In this document: positions 44,095 to 56,423 of the stretch, piece by piece
Position numbering within the stretch: position 1 is the stretch's first letter
Layout: every line of letters starts with the position of its first letter
NCBI GenBank assembly: GCA_019745325.1
Contig: JAIETK010000016.1
Coordinates: 33,760 to 97,759 of the forward strand
Reading direction: 5' to 3'
Source: Nitrosomonas sp.
GTDB lineage: Bacteria > Pseudomonadota > Gammaproteobacteria > Burkholderiales > Nitrosomonadaceae
Length of the DNA: 64,000 nt
Notes under the pieces: generated by a model
What the model was told of the DNA's origin: nothing
The model's input: the letters and a program-made list of their open reading frames with translations, nothing else
Databases searched by the model: none
Program-made: the position numbers and the translations under genes

Positions 44095-46271
44095 TGAAAT
44101 ACGTGCTGATTGTGGGAGCAGGGCTGGGAGCCGTGATGCTTTTCCTGCTAGCCACAGCCGGCGCCAATACCGAGTTCTTCGAGCGGAAATACCGCTTGCT
44201 GCTCGTTATTAATATCGCCTTTGTATTGTTTCTCATGGTGATCGTGGGATTTTTGTTGTGGCGGTTCAGGCGGCGGCTGAAGTCGGGTGTATTCGGTTCC
44301 AGGCTGGCGCTTCGCTTAATGCTGATTTTCTCATTGATGGCGATATTGCCCGGAGCTTTGGTTTATGCCGTGTCGGTGCAATTTCTTGAAAAGAGCATTG
44401 AATCGTGGTTCGACGTGAAAGTCGACCGGGCGCTGGAAGGCGGCTTGAATCTAGGGCATACCATGCTCGAGAACTTATTGGCCGAGCTGCAAAAGAAAGC
44501 GCAGGCAACCGCGCTGATTCTGACGGAATCCTCTAATCCGCCGTTGCTGGTACTGAACGAGCTATTATTGCAATCACAAGTGGAAGAGGCAACGCTGTTC
44601 AATCAGGATGGCAAGGTAATCGCTTTTTCCAGCGACAGCAATTCGGCATTGTTTCCGGATGCGCCTAATGCAGCGGCCATGCGTCATATCAGAATTCAAA
44701 AGGCTTATAGCGCAATCGAATCGGTTCCCGATAAAGGCCTGTATCTACGGGTGGTCTCTCCGGTTAATGTATTGAGCCTGGAGGAAGATATCCGCATGTT
44801 GCAGCTATTGCAGCCGGTCCCGCGGCAATTGGCCAAGGATGCTGAACGCGTGCAGGCAGGTTATCAGGATTATCAAGAGCTTTCTTTGTCCCGGCAAGGA
44901 TTAACCCGGTTATATAGCGTTACGCTGACATTGGCATTGTTGCTATCGCTATTTTCGGCGTTAGCGTCCGCTTCGCTGTTGAGTGAAAGATTGAGCGCGC
45001 CGCTCGGCATGTTGGCGGAAGGCACGCGTGCGATCGCGCAAGGTGACTACAGCCGCCGTCATTTGGTTCAGAGCAGGGACGAATTGGGCGTGCTGACGGA
45101 GTCGTTTAACTTGATGACGCAACAGCTTGAAGAAGCGCGCGCGGCGGCTCAGCATAATCAACAGGCGGTCGAAAGCGCGCGGGCGCATTTGGAGAGTATT
45201 CTGGCCAATCTTTCATCCGGTGTGCTGGTGTTTGATGGACAGTTGGTTTTGTCTAAAGCGAATCGAAGCGCGGAAAAAATTTTGCAGGTGCCATTAATCA
45301 GTCTGGATGGTTCAATCATTGAAGGATGCGTGGGCAAAGAGCCGCGGCTCGATGCGCTGGTTGCGGAAATCCGGGAGGGATTTAATTCCGAAGAACTTGG
45401 TGTTTGGCAGCGCCAATTGACGCGCTCAGAGGATGGCCACAATCAGGTTTTGCTTTTGAGAGGCACGCGATTACCCAAACTATCGGGCGGCGGCGGCGTG
45501 GTGGTTTTTGATGACATTACCAATCTTTTGCAAGTTCAGCGTGCTGTAGCTTGGGGAGAAGTGGCGCGCAGGCTTGCGCACGAAATAAAAAATCCTTTAA
45601 CGCCCATTCAACTTTCCGCCGAGCGGGTACAACATAAATTGATCAATAAACTCGGTGAGGAAGATGCGAAGATATTGAGGCGTTCCACCGAAACGATTGT
45701 CAATCAGGTGGAAGCGCTTAAAAGGATGGTCAATGAATTTAGCCAGTATGCGCGCGTTCCGGAACTGGAGTTGCGCCAGCTTGATTTCAACCGGTTGGTG
45801 CGGGAAGTTTTGTCATTGTACGAAACCGCGAGCATGGCTTCGGAAACAAGCAAACATATACAAATCAGGCAAGAATTGACCGAAGATTTGCCGGCGGTTA
45901 AAGGGGATTCAGCGCAGTTGCGGCAAGTGCTGCACAATTTGCTGCAAAACGCGCAAGATGCGCTGCTTGATGAGCCGGAGCCATTAATTACGGTGAAAAC
46001 TGAAGCGGTCCATGGCGGTGTGCAATTGAGTGTGCGTGATAACGGTTGCGGTTTTTCCGACGAAATCAAAGCCCGGGTGTTTGAGCCCTATGTGACCACA
46101 AAGCTTAAGGGAACCGGTCTGGGGTTGCCGATCGTCAAGAAAATCGTTGAGGAACATGAAGGATTGATTCATATTGAAAACGTCAAGCCGCACGGCGCGC
46201 AAATTTCGATTATTCTGCCGGCGATCGAAAAAAACCATGCAATCGGAAACAGTAAATTGGCACATAGTTAG
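44094..46271 (+). CDS. ntrY: NtrY-like sensor histidine kinase
   Basis: A 725-residue membrane kinase. Two N-terminal helices (VLIVGAGLGAVMLFLLA and LLVINIAFVLFLMVIVGFLL) and further helices surround a periplasmic region up to about 300; then a HAMP linker (RLSAPLGMLAEGTRAIAQGD), a PAS-like segment (LESILANLSSGVLVFDGQLV), the phosphoacceptor His in RRLAHEIKNPLTPIQLSAE near residue 496, and ATPase motifs LRQVLHNLLQNAQDAL, DNGCGF and GTGLGLPIVKKI. Coupled to the regulator gene 150 bases downstream. Confidence 0.93.
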   Translation: MKYVLIVGAGLGAVMLFLLATAGANTEFFERKYRLLLVINIAFVLFLMVIVGFLLWRFRRRLKSGVFGSRLALRLMLIFSLMAILPGALVYAVSVQFLEKSIESWFDVKVDRALEGGLNLGHTMLENLLAELQKKAQATALILTESSNPPLLVLNELLLQSQVEEATLFNQDGKVIAFSSDSNSALFPDAPNAAAMRHIRIQKAYSAIESVPDKGLYLRVVSPVNVLSLEEDIRMLQLLQPVPRQLAKDAERVQAGYQDYQELSLSRQGLTRLYSVTLTLALLLSLFSALASASLLSERLSAPLGMLAEGTRAIAQGDYSRRHLVQSRDELGVLTESFNLMTQQLEEARAAAQHNQQAVESARAHLESILANLSSGVLVFDGQLVLSKANRSAEKILQVPLISLDGSIIEGCVGKEPRLDALVAEIREGFNSEELGVWQRQLTRSEDGHNQVLLLRGTRLPKLSGGGGVVVFDDITNLLQVQRAVAWGEVARRLAHEIKNPLTPIQLSAERVQHKLINKLGEEDAKILRRSTETIVNQVEALKRMVNEFSQYARVPELELRQLDFNRLVREVLSLYETASMASETSKHIQIRQELTEDLPAVKGDSAQLRQVLHNLLQNAQDALLDEPEPLITVKTEAVHGGVQLSVRDNGCGFSDEIKARVFEPYVTTKLKGTGLGLPIVKKIVEEHEGLIHIENVKPHGAQISIILPAIEKNHAIGNSKLAHS

Positions 46272-46370
46272 AAACGGAAATAACTCGCTAAAAATAGAAA
46301 CAGTCAATGAAATCATCGCATCCCGGAATCTTTGGTGCTGAAAATGTAAATTTGCGAGTGATCGTGAAAT

Positions 46371-46399
46371 TTGACAGTTGGAGATAAGCTGATTAGATT
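46371..46399 (+). promoter_or_regulatory. sigma-70 promoter for the ntrX-like gene
   Basis: TTGACA (46371-46376), a 17-base spacer and TAGATT (46394-46399). The start would fall near 46406, about 15 bases before the ATG, with GGAGAAA as ribosome site. It would let the regulator be made independently of the kinase operon. Confidence 0.65.
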
Positions 46400-46420
46400 T
46401 CGGATGCGGAGAAACTGTAA

Positions 46421-47683
46421 ATGATAACTAACAATACTATTTTGATTGTTGACGACGAAATTGGCATACGCGAACTGCTATCTGAAATTTTGCGCGATGA
46501 AGGATACCGGGTGGCACTGGCGGAAAATGCCGAGCAAGCCCGGGTATGGAGAAGCCAGACTCGTCCGGATCTGGTGCTGTTGGATATATGGATGCCCGAC
46601 ACCGATGGCATTACCTTGTTAAAAGAATGGGCGAGCAACGGTATGCTGACGATGCCGGTGATCATGATGTCGGGACATGGAACCATTGATACCGCGGTTG
46701 AGGCTACCCGCATCGGTGCATTTGGTTATTTGGAAAAACCGATTCCGCTGCAGAAATTGCTCAGCACTGTCAGTAAAGCATTACGAGGCGGGCAGAATAA
46801 GCATCAGTCGGCGCTTTCTCTCGCCAGTTTAGGTAAAGGGTCTTTGATTGCCGATCTTAGAAGAAGGCTGGAGCAAGTTGCCAATTTGAAGACGCCGGTG
46901 TTGCTCATGGGCGAACCTGGCGTGGGAGCCGAGATATGCGCCCGGTTTTTGCATCGACCGAATACGCCATGGGTGGAGCCTGAAACCCTGACATCGCTGG
47001 CGGAATCGCCACTGGATTTATTGGAGCTGGCAAGAGGCGGTTTACTCTTTCTGAAAGATGTCGGCGAAATCAGTAAGCTGGCGCAAAAAGGCCTGTTGTT
47101 ACTGCTGAGTAAACTTGAGAAGTATAACGTGCGGCTCATTTGCGCAACGTCCCAGCCGCTGGCGGAATTGACCGCGCAAGGTACTTATCATCCCAAGTTA
47201 TACGAAGTTTTGAGCAGCTTAAGCATCGGTATTCCCGCATTGAGAGCGCATCGCGAGGATATTCCGGAATTGGCCGGTCAAATTTTATCGCGTTTCGCGG
47301 AATCGGGTGAGGCACCCTCCGCGCTGCAGTTTAGTACTGCAGCGCTCAACTGTCTGCGGAATTATGATTGGCCGGGCAATCTGACGCAGCTGACGGGCGT
47401 AGTGCATTCGTTAGCGCTGACGTGTTCTGGTGATGAGATCTCGGCGGAAGCGGTACAACAAGCGATGGTTTTTCCAGAATCTTCTTCCACATCGGTTGCG
47501 CCCGAAATTCCCTTGGATTTATCACTGCGAGAAGCCCGTGATTTGTTTGAGAAAACTTATTTTGAAAGATTGATTGACCAAGAAAATGGCAATATGACGC
47601 GCGTTGCCGAACGTGCCGGGCTGGAAAGAACCCATCTTTACCGGAAAATTAAATTGCTGGGTATCAAATTGCGCGGTAATTGA
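46421..47683 (+). CDS. ntrX: NtrX-like response regulator with degenerate AAA+ domain
   Basis: A 420-residue protein. The receiver domain is intact (DD at 11-12, phosphoacceptor D55 in LLDIWMP, K106 in LEKPIPL). The middle domain is altered: Walker A reads GEPGVGAE (164-171) with Ala in place of the Lys, and the GAFTGA loop that contacts sigma-54 is absent, the region being shortened. The C-terminal Fis-like helix-turn-helix is intact (NMTRVAERAGLERTHLYRKI). It probably binds DNA without ATP-driven sigma-54 activation. Confidence 0.88.
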   Translation: MITNNTILIVDDEIGIRELLSEILRDEGYRVALAENAEQARVWRSQTRPDLVLLDIWMPDTDGITLLKEWASNGMLTMPVIMMSGHGTIDTAVEATRIGAFGYLEKPIPLQKLLSTVSKALRGGQNKHQSALSLASLGKGSLIADLRRRLEQVANLKTPVLLMGEPGVGAEICARFLHRPNTPWVEPETLTSLAESPLDLLELARGGLLFLKDVGEISKLAQKGLLLLLSKLEKYNVRLICATSQPLAELTAQGTYHPKLYEVLSSLSIGIPALRAHREDIPELAGQILSRFAESGEAPSALQFSTAALNCLRNYDWPGNLTQLTGVVHSLALTCSGDEISAEAVQQAMVFPESSSTSVAPEIPLDLSLREARDLFEKTYFERLIDQENGNMTRVAERAGLERTHLYRKIKLLGIKLRGN

Positions 47684-47708
47684 TTCCATCAAGGAATGAG
47701 CTTGTTAC

Positions 47709-47734
47709 GCAAATTACTTTTAAGTGTAATTTGC
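47709..47734 (+). repeat. 9-bp inverted repeat upstream of tkt
   Basis: GCAAATTAC (47709-47717) and GTAATTTGC (47726-47734) form a perfect dyad with an 8-base spacer, 86 bases before the tkt ATG. It could end the ntrX transcript or be an operator for the carbon-metabolism genes. Confidence 0.55.
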
Positions 47735-47744
47735 TTTCCCATGG

Positions 47745-47772
47745 TTGTGATCTCCCGCTTCTTAAGCGATAA
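47745..47772 (+). promoter_or_regulatory. candidate promoter of tkt
   Basis: TTGTGA (47745-47750), a 16-base spacer and GATAAT (47767-47772), about 48 bases before the ATG and just after the inverted repeat. Match is moderate. Confidence 0.4.
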
Positions 47773-47819
47773 TACGCGCTTTTATATCGTTTTTTGAAAA
47801 TATTAGGGAGTTAGCATCG

Positions 47820-49835
47820 ATGGGGACATTTAAGGATTTTGACGCGCCGGTATTTAGAAACTTAACCAGTGCGATTCGCGCATTGGCGATGGATGCCGTG
47901 CAAAAAGCCAATTCCGGTCACCCCGGTATGCCGATGGGTATGGCTGAAATTGCTGAGGTGCTGTGGATTCATCACCTGCGTCATAATCCTGGCAATCCGC
48001 AGTGGGCTGATCGCGATCGTTTTATTCTGTCGAACGGGCATGGTTCCATGCTGATTTATGCGTTACTGCATTTGACCGGCTACGATCTGCCGATGGAAGA
48101 AATAAAGAAGTTCCGGCAATTTCATTCTAAAACGCCCGGACACCCGGAATATGGTTATACCCCCGGGGTAGAGACAACCACCGGTCCTCTCGGTCAAGGA
48201 ATTACCAATGCAGTGGGCATGGCGCTGGCGGAAAAAGTGCTGGCTGCCGAATTTAACCGGCCTGGATACAATATTGTTGATCACTATACTTATGTGTTCC
48301 TGGGTGACGGTTGCATGATGGAAGGGGTTTCTCACGAAGCCTGTTCGCTTGCGGGAACATTGGGTCTAGGCAAGTTGATCTGTTTTTACGACGATAATGG
48401 CATTTCCATTGACGGCCATGTAGAAGGCTGGTTTACCGATGATACGCCGAAGCGCTTCGAGTCTTACGGATGGCATGTGGTGCCCGATGTTAATGGTCAT
48501 GATCCGGTAGCGATCGAAGCAGCGATTGAAGCCGCTAAGAAAGTCAACGACAAACCGACGATGATTTGCTGCAAGACAGTCATCGGCATGGGATCGCCGA
48601 ACATGGCCAATACCCACTCCGTTCACGGCGCGGCTCTGGGCGATGCGGAAATCGCTGCGGCGCGTCCGCATATCGGCTGGCATCATCCGCCTTTTGAAAT
48701 TCCCCAAGAAGTCTACAGTGCGTGGGATGCCAGAGCGAAAGGGCAAAAGCTGGAAACCGAATGGAATGAGAAATTTGCAGAGTATGCCGGGAAATATCCG
48801 GCAGAAGCAGCGGAGTTCAATCGCCGCATGGCTGGCGAGCTGCCGGCTAACTGGCAGAGTCATGTCGAAAGTGTCGTTAACCAGATCGATGCCAAAGCAG
48901 AAACCATTGCCAGCCGGAAAGCTTCACAAAATGCGATTGAAGCGCTTGCGCCGGTATTGCCTGAATTGATCGGCGGTTCCGCCGATCTTGCGGGTTCGAA
49001 TCTAACATTGTGGTCGGGTTCCAAAGGAATTGGTAAAAATAACGGCGGCAATTATGTGTACTACGGTGTGCGCGAATTCGGCATGAGTGCGATGATGAAC
49101 GGATTGTCACTGCATGGTGGCTTGATTCCTTACGGCGCGACCTTTCTGATGTTCTCGGAATATGCCCGCAACGCATTGCGTATGTCGGCGTTGATGAAGA
49201 TTCGCAATATTTTTGTCTTCACGCACGACTCTATCGGTTTGGGTGAAGACGGCCCAACGCACCAACCGGTCGAACAAACGGCGACGTTGCGTTACATTCC
49301 CAATATGGATGTATGGCGTCCTTGCGATACCGTGGAATCCACGGTTTCGTGGGCGCGCGCGATTGAGCGTAAAAACGGCCCTTCAATCTTGATATTCAGC
49401 CGCCAGAACTTACCGTTCCAAAAACGCGATGCGGCAACCGTCAAGCTGATCGATAAGGGCGGTTATGTATTGTCGGAAGCAAGTAACGGCAAGCCGCAAG
49501 CGGTATTGATCGCAACCGGCTCCGAAGTCGGTTTGGCGATGAATGCGCAGAAGGCATTGGCTGATGAAGGCATTTTTGTGCGCGTGGTATCAATGCCGTG
49601 TACTAATGTATTCGATCGCCAGGAATCATCGTATAAAGAGAGTGTTTTGCCAAAAGGCGTCAAGCGTGTTGCCATCGAAGCGGGGGTAACCGATTTTTGG
49701 CGTAAATACGTCGGCTTGGACGGCGCAGTAGTGGGTATCGATACATTTGGTGAATCGGCGCCGGCGGATGTGCTGTTTAAACATTTCGGTTTCACTGTCG
49801 AGAATGTCGTCAAAACAGTTAAGAGCATTCTCTAA
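47820..49835 (+). CDS. tkt: transketolase
   Basis: A 671-residue thiamine diphosphate enzyme exchanging two-carbon units in the Calvin and pentose phosphate cycles. Seen: [20 protein letters not shown], the TPP motif [38 protein letters not shown] and [26 protein letters not shown] precedes the ATG. It opens the sugar-phosphate series. Confidence 0.98.
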   Translation: MGTFKDFDAPVFRNLTSAIRALAMDAVQKANSGHPGMPMGMAEIAEVLWIHHLRHNPGNPQWADRDRFILSNGHGSMLIYALLHLTGYDLPMEEIKKFRQFHSKTPGHPEYGYTPGVETTTGPLGQGITNAVGMALAEKVLAAEFNRPGYNIVDHYTYVFLGDGCMMEGVSHEACSLAGTLGLGKLICFYDDNGISIDGHVEGWFTDDTPKRFESYGWHVVPDVNGHDPVAIEAAIEAAKKVNDKPTMICCKTVIGMGSPNMANTHSVHGAALGDAEIAAARPHIGWHHPPFEIPQEVYSAWDARAKGQKLETEWNEKFAEYAGKYPAEAAEFNRRMAGELPANWQSHVESVVNQIDAKAETIASRKASQNAIEALAPVLPELIGGSADLAGSNLTLWSGSKGIGKNNGGNYVYYGVREFGMSAMMNGLSLHGGLIPYGATFLMFSEYARNALRMSALMKIRNIFVFTHDSIGLGEDGPTHQPVEQTATLRYIPNMDVWRPCDTVESTVSWARAIERKNGPSILIFSRQNLPFQKRDAATVKLIDKGGYVLSEASNGKPQAVLIATGSEVGLAMNAQKALADEGIFVRVVSMPCTNVFDRQESSYKESVLPKGVKRVAIEAGVTDFWRKYVGLDGAVVGIDTFGESAPADVLFKHFGFTVENVVKTVKSIL

Positions 49836-49866
49836 ATCAAATAACATTTTAAGCACAATGGCTTGA

Positions 49867-50907
<1,041 letters not shown>

Positions 50908-50981
50908 TTTCGTACCGATAGTGGTGTTATCGTGGTTTGTATCCTGATTGCGGACCGCTTTGAATTTTAATTCATTAAAAC

Positions 50982-51009
50982 ATAAAGGATAGCGTTTGCT
51001 ATCCTTTAT
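50982..51009 (+). repeat. 12-bp perfect hairpin between gap and pgk
   Basis: ATAAAGGATAGC (50982-50993), loop GTTT, GCTATCCTTTAT (50998-51009). It is not followed by a T-run, so it is more likely an mRNA stabilising or processing hairpin, or partial attenuator, than a terminator. It ends 31 bases before the pgk start. Confidence 0.75.
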
Positions 51010-51039
51010 ACTTTCATAAAGACAATTCTGGAGTTTACC

Positions 51040-52218
51040 GTGTCTGTTATTAAACTAGTTGACCTTGACTTGAAAGGTAAACGCGTATTTATACGCGCCG
51101 ATCTGAATGTGCCTGTCAAAGATGGCAAAGTAACCTCGGATGCCCGTATCACCGCCTCCATGGCAACGATTAACCATTGTCTCGGGCAAGGCGCCAAAGT
51201 GATGGTGACCTCTCACTTGGGGCGGCCCGAAGAAGGCGTGTGGACTGAGGAAAATTCTCTGAAACCGGTTGCCGATAATATTGCTGATCGCCTCGGAAAA
51301 CCCGTTCGTTTGATTAAGGATTGGGTGGACGGCGGTTTCGATGTGGCTGCCGGGGAATTGGTAGTTCTGGAAAACTGCCGTTTCAACAAGGGCGAGAAGA
51401 AAAACGTTGAAGAAACCGCGCAGAAATACGCAAGATTATGCGATGTTTTTGTGATGGATGCATTCGGCACTGCACACCGCGCGGAAGCTTCGACACATGG
51501 TATCGCGAAATATGCCCCGGCTGCTTGCGCAGGCATATTGCTGACCGAAGAGTTGGATGCGCTGACTAAAGCGTTGTTGAGTCCAGCACGGCCAATGGTG
51601 GCGATTGTCGGCGGCTCAAAAGTTTCCACCAAACTGACGGTGCTTGAATCGTTATCTGAAAAAGTCGATCAACTGGTGGTTGGCGGCGGTATCGCCAATA
51701 CCTTCCTGAAGGCGACCGGCAAAAATGTCGGTAAATCGTTGTGCGAAGATGATCTGGTGCCGACCGCTAAAGCGTTGATGGAGAAAATGGCGAAACGCAA
51801 TGCCTCGATCCCGGTTGCGGTAGATGTTGTCGTCGGCAAAAAATTCGATGCGAACGAACCGGCAGTATTGAAAGACGCGGGTAATGTGGCGGATGACGAC
51901 ATGATTTTCGATATCGGCCCGAAAAGCGCGCAAGAATTGGTGGATATCATCATGAAAGCAGGAACGGTGGTATGGAATGGTCCTGTGGGTGTGTTTGAAT
52001 TCGATCAATTTGGCGCCGGCACCGAAAAAATAGCCCGGGCTATTGCTGAAACGAAGGCTTTTACGCTGGCTGGCGGCGGCGATACCATCGCGGCAATTCA
52101 GAAGTATGATATCTACGACAAAGTTTCTTATATTTCAACCGCAGGCGGCGCTTTTCTGGAATTTCTGGAAGGCAAGAAATTGCCCGCAGTCGAGATATTG
52201 GAAATGCGTGCTAAATAA
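51040..52218 (+). CDS. pgk: phosphoglycerate kinase
   Basis: A 392-residue enzyme. It has the N-terminal signature [18 protein letters not shown], the substrate-binding [11 protein letters not shown] and [12 protein letters not shown], and the C-terminal nucleotide domain [16 protein letters not shown] and [13 protein letters not shown]. The start may be the GTG at 51040. It overlaps no neighbour and leads into pyk after 14 bases. Confidence 0.98.
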   Translation: MSVIKLVDLDLKGKRVFIRADLNVPVKDGKVTSDARITASMATINHCLGQGAKVMVTSHLGRPEEGVWTEENSLKPVADNIADRLGKPVRLIKDWVDGGFDVAAGELVVLENCRFNKGEKKNVEETAQKYARLCDVFVMDAFGTAHRAEASTHGIAKYAPAACAGILLTEELDALTKALLSPARPMVAIVGGSKVSTKLTVLESLSEKVDQLVVGGGIANTFLKATGKNVGKSLCEDDLVPTAKALMEKMAKRNASIPVAVDVVVGKKFDANEPAVLKDAGNVADDDMIFDIGPKSAQELVDIIMKAGTVVWNGPVGVFEFDQFGAGTEKIARAIAETKAFTLAGGGDTIAAIQKYDIYDKVSYISTAGGAFLEFLEGKKLPAVEILEMRAK

Positions 52219-52232
52219 TCGTCAGGAAGAAC

Positions 52233-53684
52233 ATGATCCGAAGAACGAAAATCGTTGCGACGCTGGGGCCTGCTTGCAGCAATCCTAAAATACTGGAGCG
52301 CATGATCCGAGCCGGTGTCGATGTTGTTCGGATCAACTTCTCCCATGGTACCCGGGAACAGCATATAGAATTTGCCGAAATGACACGCTCGATAGCGCGA
52401 GCTGCTGGCGTTACAGTGGGTGTATTAGCCGATTTGCAAGGGCCGAAAATCCGGGTCGGCAAATTTGAACACGGCAAGATCAGGCTGGAAGTGGGCGATC
52501 AGTTCATTTTGGATGCCACTTGCGAACTCGGAAATCAAGAAAGAGTCGGTCTCGATTATAAGGAACTGCCGAACGATCTGGAGACCGGCGCCACGCTGAT
52601 GCTGGATGATGGCCGTATCGTGCTGGGCGTTTCGCACGTGAAAGGTCATCAAGTATTTTGCGTGGTCGAGCAAGGCGGAATCTTGTCCAATAATAAAGGT
52701 ATTAATCGCAAAGGCGGCGGATTGGGCGCGCCTGCGTTGACCAGTAAAGACTTGGAAGATATCAAGACCGCTGCCGAATTCGGCGCGGATTATCTGGCTG
52801 TGTCGTTCGTACGCTCAGGCGACGATATCCGGCAAGCGCGCTCGTTACTGCTGGAAGCGGGCGGAAAAGGCATGGTTATGGCCAAGATTGAACGTTCCGA
52901 AGCGATCTTGGCGCTCGATGATATCCTTGATGCCTCCGATGCGATCATGGTCGCACGCGGGGACTTGGCGGTGGAAGTGGGAGATGCGGCGGTTCCCGCG
53001 CTGCAAAAGCGCATGATCCGTTCGGCGCGGGCAAATAATAAAACCGTCATTACGGCAACGCAAATGATGGAATCCATGATCACCAATCCGATCCCTACCC
53101 GTGCGGAAGTGTCTGACGTGGCCAACGCGGTGCTGGATGGCACCGATGCGGTAATGCTGTCGGCGGAATCCGCTGCTGGGGAATATCCGGTTGAAGCGGT
53201 TGAAGCGATGGCCAGAGTGTGCCTGGAAGCGGAAAAGGAATACCTGGTGAACGTCGACCGGCGTATGCAAAACATCAATCCGGCCTCGATTGAAGAAGCG
53301 ATCGCCAGAGCGACCATGTATACCGCTGGCGGCTTACATGTGCGCGCCATCGCGGCGTTAACGCAGAGTGGTGTGACGGCATTGCTGATGTCGCGCAGAA
53401 GTTCCAAAGTACCGATTTTTGCGCTCAGTCCGAATGAAGAAACCCGTCGGCGTGTTACCCTTTTCCGTGGTGTTTATCCGGTGGAATTCGGCGCGGGATT
53501 GAATGATTCCGAAGAAATTCTGAATTTAGCCGAACAGGAGTTGCTCAGCCGCGGCGTGGTGCGTAACGGCGATGTCATGGTGATGACCATCGGCGAACCG
53601 GTGGGTAAAACCGGCGGCACCAATACGATGAAAATTATCAAAGTCGGTGAATGGAAAACAAGGCAAGGTATTGATTCATTGTAA
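52233..53684 (+). CDS. pyk: pyruvate kinase
   Basis: A 483-residue enzyme: MIRRTKIVATLGPACSNP, NFSHGTREQHIE, LQGPKIRVGKFEHG, the catalytic MVMAKIERSEAI and MVARGDLAVEVG, and the family signature ITATQMMESMI. It makes pyruvate from phosphoenolpyruvate. Close coupling to pgk suggests one transcript. Confidence 0.98.
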   Translation: MIRRTKIVATLGPACSNPKILERMIRAGVDVVRINFSHGTREQHIEFAEMTRSIARAAGVTVGVLADLQGPKIRVGKFEHGKIRLEVGDQFILDATCELGNQERVGLDYKELPNDLETGATLMLDDGRIVLGVSHVKGHQVFCVVEQGGILSNNKGINRKGGGLGAPALTSKDLEDIKTAAEFGADYLAVSFVRSGDDIRQARSLLLEAGGKGMVMAKIERSEAILALDDILDASDAIMVARGDLAVEVGDAAVPALQKRMIRSARANNKTVITATQMMESMITNPIPTRAEVSDVANAVLDGTDAVMLSAESAAGEYPVEAVEAMARVCLEAEKEYLVNVDRRMQNINPASIEEAIARATMYTAGGLHVRAIAALTQSGVTALLMSRRSSKVPIFALSPNEETRRRVTLFRGVYPVEFGAGLNDSEEILNLAEQELLSRGVVRNGDVMVMTIGEPVGKTGGTNTMKIIKVGEWKTRQGIDSL

Positions 53685-53811
53685 ATTATGAGATTGTCTG
53701 AAACCTGCGCAGATGCGCGAGGGATCAAGAATCATGCAGCAATCATCAAGAATAATCGCTTATACTTATGCAACATAGAATTTTATTAAGATATTTTATA
53801 AGGAGATCTAA

Positions 53812-54876
53812 ATGGCACTCGTATCACTCAGACAACTACTAGACCACGCAGCGGAAAACGGCTACGGCTTACCGGCCTTCAACGTCAACAATCTGGAACA
53901 GATTCAAGCGATCATGCAAGCTGCGGATGAATGCAACAGCCCGGTTATCATGCAAGGTTCCGCCGGTGCCAGAAAATATGCCGGTGAAGCGTTTCTACGC
54001 CACTTGATCGCAGCGGCGGTCGAAGCGTATCCGCATATACCGATCGTGATGCACCAGGATCACGGCGCATCGCCTTCCGTATGCGTGAATGCAATCCGCA
54101 GCGGTTTCTCGAGTGTCATGATGGACGGTTCCCTGCAAGCCGACGCTAAAACCCCCTCGACCTACGAATATAACGTGAATGTCACGGCGGATGTTGTGAA
54201 CATCGCGCATTCGGTTGGCGTGTCTGTCGAAGGTGAACTGGGTTGCCTGGGTTCTTTGGAATCGGGCATGGGTGAAGCCGAAGACGGCCACGGCGCGGAA
54301 GGTGTATTATCGCATGACCAATTGCTGACCGATCCGGAAGAAGCCGCCGATTTCGTGCGTAAAACCGGCGTCGATGCTTTGGCGATTGCAATCGGCACCT
54401 CGCACGGCGCGTACAAATTTACCCGCAAACCTACGGGCGATATTCTGGCGATCCAACGCATCAAGGAAATCCATGCGCGCATTCCCAATACCCACCTGGT
54501 GATGCACGGTTCCAGCTCGGTACCGCAAGAATGGCTGGAAATCATCCGTAAATTCGGCGGCGACATCAAGGAAACCTATGGCGTACCGGTTGAGGAAATC
54601 CAGGAAGGCATCAAATACGGCGTGCGCAAAGTCAACATCGACACCGACATTCGCCTGGCGATGACCGGCGCGATCCGCCGTAGCCTGGAAACCGACAAAA
54701 GCAACTTCGACCCGCGCAAATTCCTGAAAGAAGCGACCGCTGCCGCCAAAGAAATTTGCAAAGCCCGCTTCGAAGCTTTCGGCTGCGCCGGCCAAGCCAG
54801 CAAAATCAAAGCCATTTCACTGGAAGACATGGCGAACCGCTATGCTAAAGGCGAATTGAACGCGGTTATTAAATAA
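53812..54876 (+). CDS. fba: class II fructose-bisphosphate aldolase
   Basis: A 354-residue zinc-dependent aldolase of the Calvin-cycle type. It starts [20 protein letters not shown]; zinc ligands are in [29 protein letters not shown] and [16 protein letters not shown], and [17 protein letters not shown] binds substrate. Ribosome site AAGGAG. Last gene of the series. Confidence 0.98.
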   Translation: MALVSLRQLLDHAAENGYGLPAFNVNNLEQIQAIMQAADECNSPVIMQGSAGARKYAGEAFLRHLIAAAVEAYPHIPIVMHQDHGASPSVCVNAIRSGFSSVMMDGSLQADAKTPSTYEYNVNVTADVVNIAHSVGVSVEGELGCLGSLESGMGEAEDGHGAEGVLSHDQLLTDPEEAADFVRKTGVDALAIAIGTSHGAYKFTRKPTGDILAIQRIKEIHARIPNTHLVMHGSSSVPQEWLEIIRKFGGDIKETYGVPVEEIQEGIKYGVRKVNIDTDIRLAMTGAIRRSLETDKSNFDPRKFLKEATAAAKEICKARFEAFGCAGQASKIKAISLEDMANRYAKGELNAVIK

Positions 54877-55023
54877 ATCACACGTTATTTCTCCTATGAT
54901 TGGTGGTACAGTCTTGTATTGCTAATCATGGGACTCAGATTCAAAAAATCTGGAGTGTTTCAGGAGTTTTGAGTTCTCTTCGCATTGCTTCATTCAATCA
55001 AGTGGTAGTTTAATACGAAGCAA

Positions 55024-55772
<749 letters not shown>

Positions 55773-55778
55773 ATAAGT

Positions 55779-56003
55779 ATGAGAAAGCATTATTCCAGAG
55801 AAGATCTTGGCAAGGGAATCAGAGGAAAGTATTTGAAGGATTATCAGTCTGGAATAAATTTGGTTCTTTTGCGTCCTGAAGTTGCTGCGGCATTCCCGAC
55901 TACGGAAGCTGTCAATGATGCATTGATGGGATTGCTCAAGGTAGCTGAATCAGCCGGTATTACTAGCCGCTCACGGACACGTGCGAAAGGACGAACTGAT
56001 TAG
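55779..56003 (+). CDS. probable antitoxin of the BrnT-like toxin
   Basis: A 74-residue protein, six bases after brnT. It reads MRKHYSREDLGKGIRGKYL, then VLLRPEVAAAFPTTEAVNDAL and a basic end. This differs from the standard BrnA but resembles short proteins that often follow BrnT genes. The function as antitoxin is inferred from position and size. Confidence 0.7.
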   Translation: MRKHYSREDLGKGIRGKYLKDYQSGINLVLLRPEVAAAFPTTEAVNDALMGLLKVAESAGITSRSRTRAKGRTD

Positions 56004-56073
56004 TCGATTGTCAGAATTCCGAAGTTCGTGAAGTACCGAATTCAAGAAATTCTAATTACCTGAACAATTAAAG

Positions 56074-56346
56074 CTATTCCTTCGGCGGCACATACCCCGC
56101 CGCCTGTTCCGCGCCTTCTCCAAAAAAATGCGCTTCCATTTGTTCCGCCAGATATTTGCGGGCTTTAGGGTCTGATAAGTTCAAGCGGTTTTCGTTGACC
56201 AGCATGGTTTGATGTTTGATCCACTGATTCCAGGCTTCTTTCGACACGTTTTCAAAAATCCGTTTGCCGAGTTCGCCGGGGTAGGTTTGAAAGTCCAGCC
56301 CTTCGGCTTCGCGGCCCAATTTGATGCATTTCACCATTCTTGTCAT
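56074..56346 (-). CDS. yggX: Fe(2+)-trafficking protein YggX
   Basis: A 90-residue protein from ATG 56346 ([19 protein letters not shown]), with [20 protein letters not shown] and [20 protein letters not shown]. The family protects iron-sulfur clusters against oxidation. The last gene of the rsmE-argA-yggX series. Confidence 0.97.
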   Translation of the reverse strand: MTRMVKCIKLGREAEGLDFQTYPGELGKRIFENVSKEAWNQWIKHQTMLVNENRLNLSDPKARKYLAEQMEAHFFGEGAEQAAGYVPPKE

Positions 56347-56423
56347 TGCGGGTGCGTCCTTGGAAAAAGCGAGCATTATGAAACGTTCGTTTCATTGCGT
56401 AAACCGTTTGTGTGAATTTTTTG

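Noticed and set aside
53738-53766. Sigma-70 promoter of fba with TATACT
   Set aside because: The -10 is good but no acceptable -35 lies 16-18 bases upstream, so it was not listed.
54877-55023. tRNA or att site after fba next to the toxin islet
   Set aside because: No cloverleaf or TTC-loop sequence and no direct repeats; only a small CAGATT/AATCTG dyad.
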